A DNA stretch of 5,803 nt, taken from Betaproteobacteria bacterium (GTDB lineage Bacteria; Pseudomonadota; Gammaproteobacteria; Burkholderiales; SG8-39). The translations under genes were made by a program, and so were the position numbers. Under the pieces are notes generated by a model that ran no database searches, was not told the DNA's origin, and was given only the letters and a program-made list of their open reading frames with translations. Position 1 is the stretch's first letter. Each line of letters opens with the position of its first letter. Below, piece by piece: positions 5,681-5,803 of the stretch. The stretch lies in contig VBDM01000087.1 of assembly GCA_005881355.1 (NCBI GenBank), positions 1 to 5,803 on the forward strand, written 5' to 3'.

Positions 5681-5803
5681 TCAGCGCCCGGATTTCCTCC
5701 GACGCCCCGCCGCGATGCGCATTCTCAGCGCGTTGAGCTTGATGAAGCCGGCGGCGTCGGCCTGGTCGTAGGCGCCGCGGTCTTCCTCGAAGGTGGCGAT
5801 GGC
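5681..5803 (-). CDS. argG: Argininosuccinate synthase, C-terminal end (partial)
   Basis: Only the last 40 residues are in the window; the gene runs off the right edge and reads leftward to a TGA at 5681-5683. The sequence AIATFEEDRGAYDQADAAGF followed by IKLNALRMRIAAGRR matches the C-terminal segment of argininosuccinate synthase as found in many proteobacteria (FE-D-GAYDQ-DA-GFIKLNALR). The enzyme condenses citrulline and aspartate with ATP to make argininosuccinate in arginine biosynthesis, in the cytoplasm; the C-terminal helix takes part in tetramer formation. The fragment contains no active-site residues, so the call rests on this tail alone. The basic end (GRRRKSGR) is a normal kind of variation. 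Confidence 0.82.
   Translation of the reverse strand, partial: AIATFEEDRGAYDQADAAGFIKLNALRMRIAAGRRRKSGR

Noticed and set aside
1..5803. CRISPR array, tRNA, rRNA or insertion sequence
   Set aside because: No regularly spaced repeats, cloverleaf-like segments, rRNA-like stretches, transposase motifs or paired terminal repeats were seen; the toxin junction has no flanking repeats that I could find by eye.

Overview
The window is high-GC bacterial DNA with short intergenic gaps and many exported proteins. An export/outer-membrane gene set (a DUF3015 protein, a DUF4105/Lnb-type barrel protein and a lipoprotein hydrolase), together with the end of a proteobacterial-style argininosuccinate synthase, suggests a proteobacterium, most likely of the beta/gamma group. 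This is an inference from gene content; there is no rRNA or other marker here to settle it.

Left part (1-1447, + strand): a two-domain, cysteine-rich exported protein of unknown function (52-804, possibly beginning before the window) is followed by a DUF2442 protein (851-1135), a small antitoxin-like protein (1158-1379) and the first ~22 codons of a RelE/ParE-type toxin (1382-1447). The toxin stops matching its family abruptly where the opposite-strand hydrolase begins. This stretch therefore looks like the eroded remains of a toxin-antitoxin locus, with the antitoxin reading frame intact and the toxin lost.

Middle part (1414-4742, - strand): a sigma70-like promoter at 4807-4835 drives a small DUF3015 periplasmic protein (4742 to 4254). 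A strong intrinsic terminator (4192-4224) follows, and then a DUF4105/Lnb-type outer-membrane protein (4179 to 2277) that is broken by a frameshift near 3849-3855. A lipoprotein of the alpha/beta-hydrolase fold (2274 to 1414) starts two bases after the DUF4105 stop, so the two are very likely translationally coupled. The theme is envelope biology: a periplasmic catalytic-looking domain joined to a C-terminal barrel, a predicted outer-membrane lipoprotein hydrolase, and a secreted small protein upstream.

Right part (4915-5803, - strand): a calcineurin-like metallophosphoesterase with a complete metal-binding set lies directly downstream of the 3' end of argG, which runs off the right edge. The two probably share a transcript.

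The most notable points are the decayed toxin whose antisense now encodes the hydrolase tail, the terminator placed 12 bases before the DUF4105 start, the frameshift in that gene, and the His/Cys motif pair in its periplasmic domain. I saw no RNA gene, CRISPR array or insertion sequence, and no gap over 300 bases without a gene.
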